A DNA stretch of 6,214 nucleotides from an uncultured Prevotella sp. (lineage in GTDB: Bacteria; Bacteroidota; Bacteroidia; Bacteroidales; Bacteroidaceae). Made by a program: the position numbers and the translations under genes. Below, piece after piece: positions 5,393 to 6,214 of the stretch. The stretch lies in the NCBI GenBank assembly GCA_947304695.1, contig CAMZBS010000099.1:1-6214 (forward strand), given 5' to 3'. Positions within the stretch are counted from its first letter, which is position 1, and each line of letters begins with the position of its first letter. The notes below the pieces were generated by a model, which was given only the letters and a program-made list of their open reading frames with translations, made no database searches and was not told the origin of the DNA.

Positions 5393-6214
5393 TTATTGAG
5401 CTAAAAGTTTTCGTGCAAACTCAATGATTGTGTCTTTTTCGCGTGAAAAGTCGCTGTCGAGCAGGTCAACGTGATAGTCCGGGTCGATGCCGAACTCAGT
5501 AATCTGTTTTTGTGCGTCGTACATGGGAACAGCCGAGAAGCGCACTATCCAGCCGTTGGGAAGAGAACCGGAGAAGGGCATTCCGGCTCCGCCGCCCGTG
5601 TGGTCGCCTACAATCTTGACGTTAGGCAGTGCCTTCATGTACATGGTGAACTCGTTGGCAGCCGAAAAGACGTGACGGTTGGTGAGCACGCAGACGGGCT
5701 TTGCCCATCGGAATCCCGCCGAAGGTTCCAGATAGTGTGCGTGCATTTCGGAGAAATCGTTGTGGCCAGGGCCGGTTTTGTGCCTGGAGTAGCCAACGAG
5801 CGTCTTTTCGTTGACGAATCGTGCAGCCAGACTCTCGGCATTGGTCAGTTCACCGCCGCCGTTGTTTCTGATGTCGATGATGATACCGCGACAGAGAATC
5901 ATGTGCGACAGCACCTCGTCGAAATTGCCGTCGCCGAATCCCGACGTGAAGCTTTCGTAGCGTATGTAGCCGATGTTGTCGTCGAGGATGCGGTACTTCA
6001 GTCCTGCTGCTATCTGGTAGTCGGTGCCCATGTAGATGCGCATGAGCGAGTCGGAGAAGTTGGCGGGATAGTTTTCGTACCACGACCAGTTGCGGGCAAT
6101 GTCGTGGGCGGCGGTGAGGTTCACGTGACCGTCGCGCAGTTCACCGAGCATGTCGGCCAGCACTTGGAACAGCTGTGCTTCGGTCATCTTCTCATGCACG
6201 CGTACCTTATATTT
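5393..6214 (-). CDS. S41 family peptidase, 5' end missing
   Basis: C-terminal part of a serine peptidase of the S41 (C-terminal processing/tricorn core) family. The frame is open through the right edge (KYKVR precedes the codon at 6199-6197), so the N-terminus and any signal peptide lie outside; family members in this phylum are usually exported or lipoproteins. Numbering from the GTG at 6199: LRDGHVNL at 21-28 with the likely base H25, GYIRYESF 77-84, the conserved DIRNNGGGEL 109-118, and nucleophile S179 in HVFSAANEF (176-184). The following VGDHTGGGAGMP (197-208) has no lysine where CtpA-type enzymes carry the catalytic Lys (GxxTxGKG), which points to the tricorn-like Ser-His mechanism. 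No PDZ domain is visible, though one could lie upstream. Substrate is unknown. Confidence 0.9.
   Translation of the reverse strand, partial: KYKVRVHEKMTEAQLFQVLADMLGELRDGHVNLTAAHDIARNWSWYENYPANFSDSLMRIYMGTDYQIAAGLKYRILDDNIGYIRYESFTSGFGDGNFDEVLSHMILCRGIIIDIRNNGGGELTNAESLAARFVNEKTLVGYSRHKTGPGHNDFSEMHAHYLEPSAGFRWAKPVCVLTNRHVFSAANEFTMYMKALPNVKIVGDHTGGGAGMPFSGSLPNGWIVRFSAVPMYDAQKQITEFGIDPDYHVDLLDSDFSREKDTIIEFARKLLAQ

Overview
The window looks like ordinary core chromosome of a Bacteroidales bacterium, most likely Prevotella or a relative. This rests on the Bacteroidota-type promoters (TTTG, about 20 bases, then TAnnTTTG), the lack of clear Shine-Dalgarno sites, and families typical of the phylum: DUF3822, the small DUF4332-type HhH protein, and a stand-alone RecD-like helicase. 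I see no mobile element, CRISPR array, toxin-antitoxin pair or phage gene.

Layout, left to right. (1) The 3' part of an acyl-CoA dehydrogenase gene on the + strand (3-1451), cut by the left edge. It ends at a strong, symmetrical terminator hairpin (1475-1511) shared with the gene that meets it head-on. (2) A minus-strand operon read from about 3057 down to 1519: a 46-residue single-pass membrane protein (2897-3037), overlapping the start of a DUF3822 protein (2110-2913), then rsmD (1519-2049), the 16S rRNA guanine-N2 methyltransferase. (3) A RecD-like superfamily 1 helicase on the + strand (3143 or 3194 to 4639), divergent from that operon. The divergent region holds three promoter-like motifs, two of them with face-to-face -7 boxes. 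(4) A second minus-strand unit: a promoter right behind the S41 peptidase stop codon drives tRNA-Val(GAC), tRNA-Leu(UAG) and probably also a 135-residue helix-hairpin-helix protein (4723-5130), ending at a hairpin plus T-run (4663-4703). (5) The C-terminal part of an S41 family peptidase (5393-6214, minus strand), cut by the right edge.

The genes do not form one pathway. They cover acyl-CoA oxidation, rRNA modification, DNA repair or replication, tRNA supply and proteolysis. The parts most worth a second look are the regulatory region at 3028-3196, which leaves the start of the helicase in doubt, the small membrane gene hidden in it, and the likely tRNA-mRNA co-transcript. I found no convincing undescribed multi-gene system.
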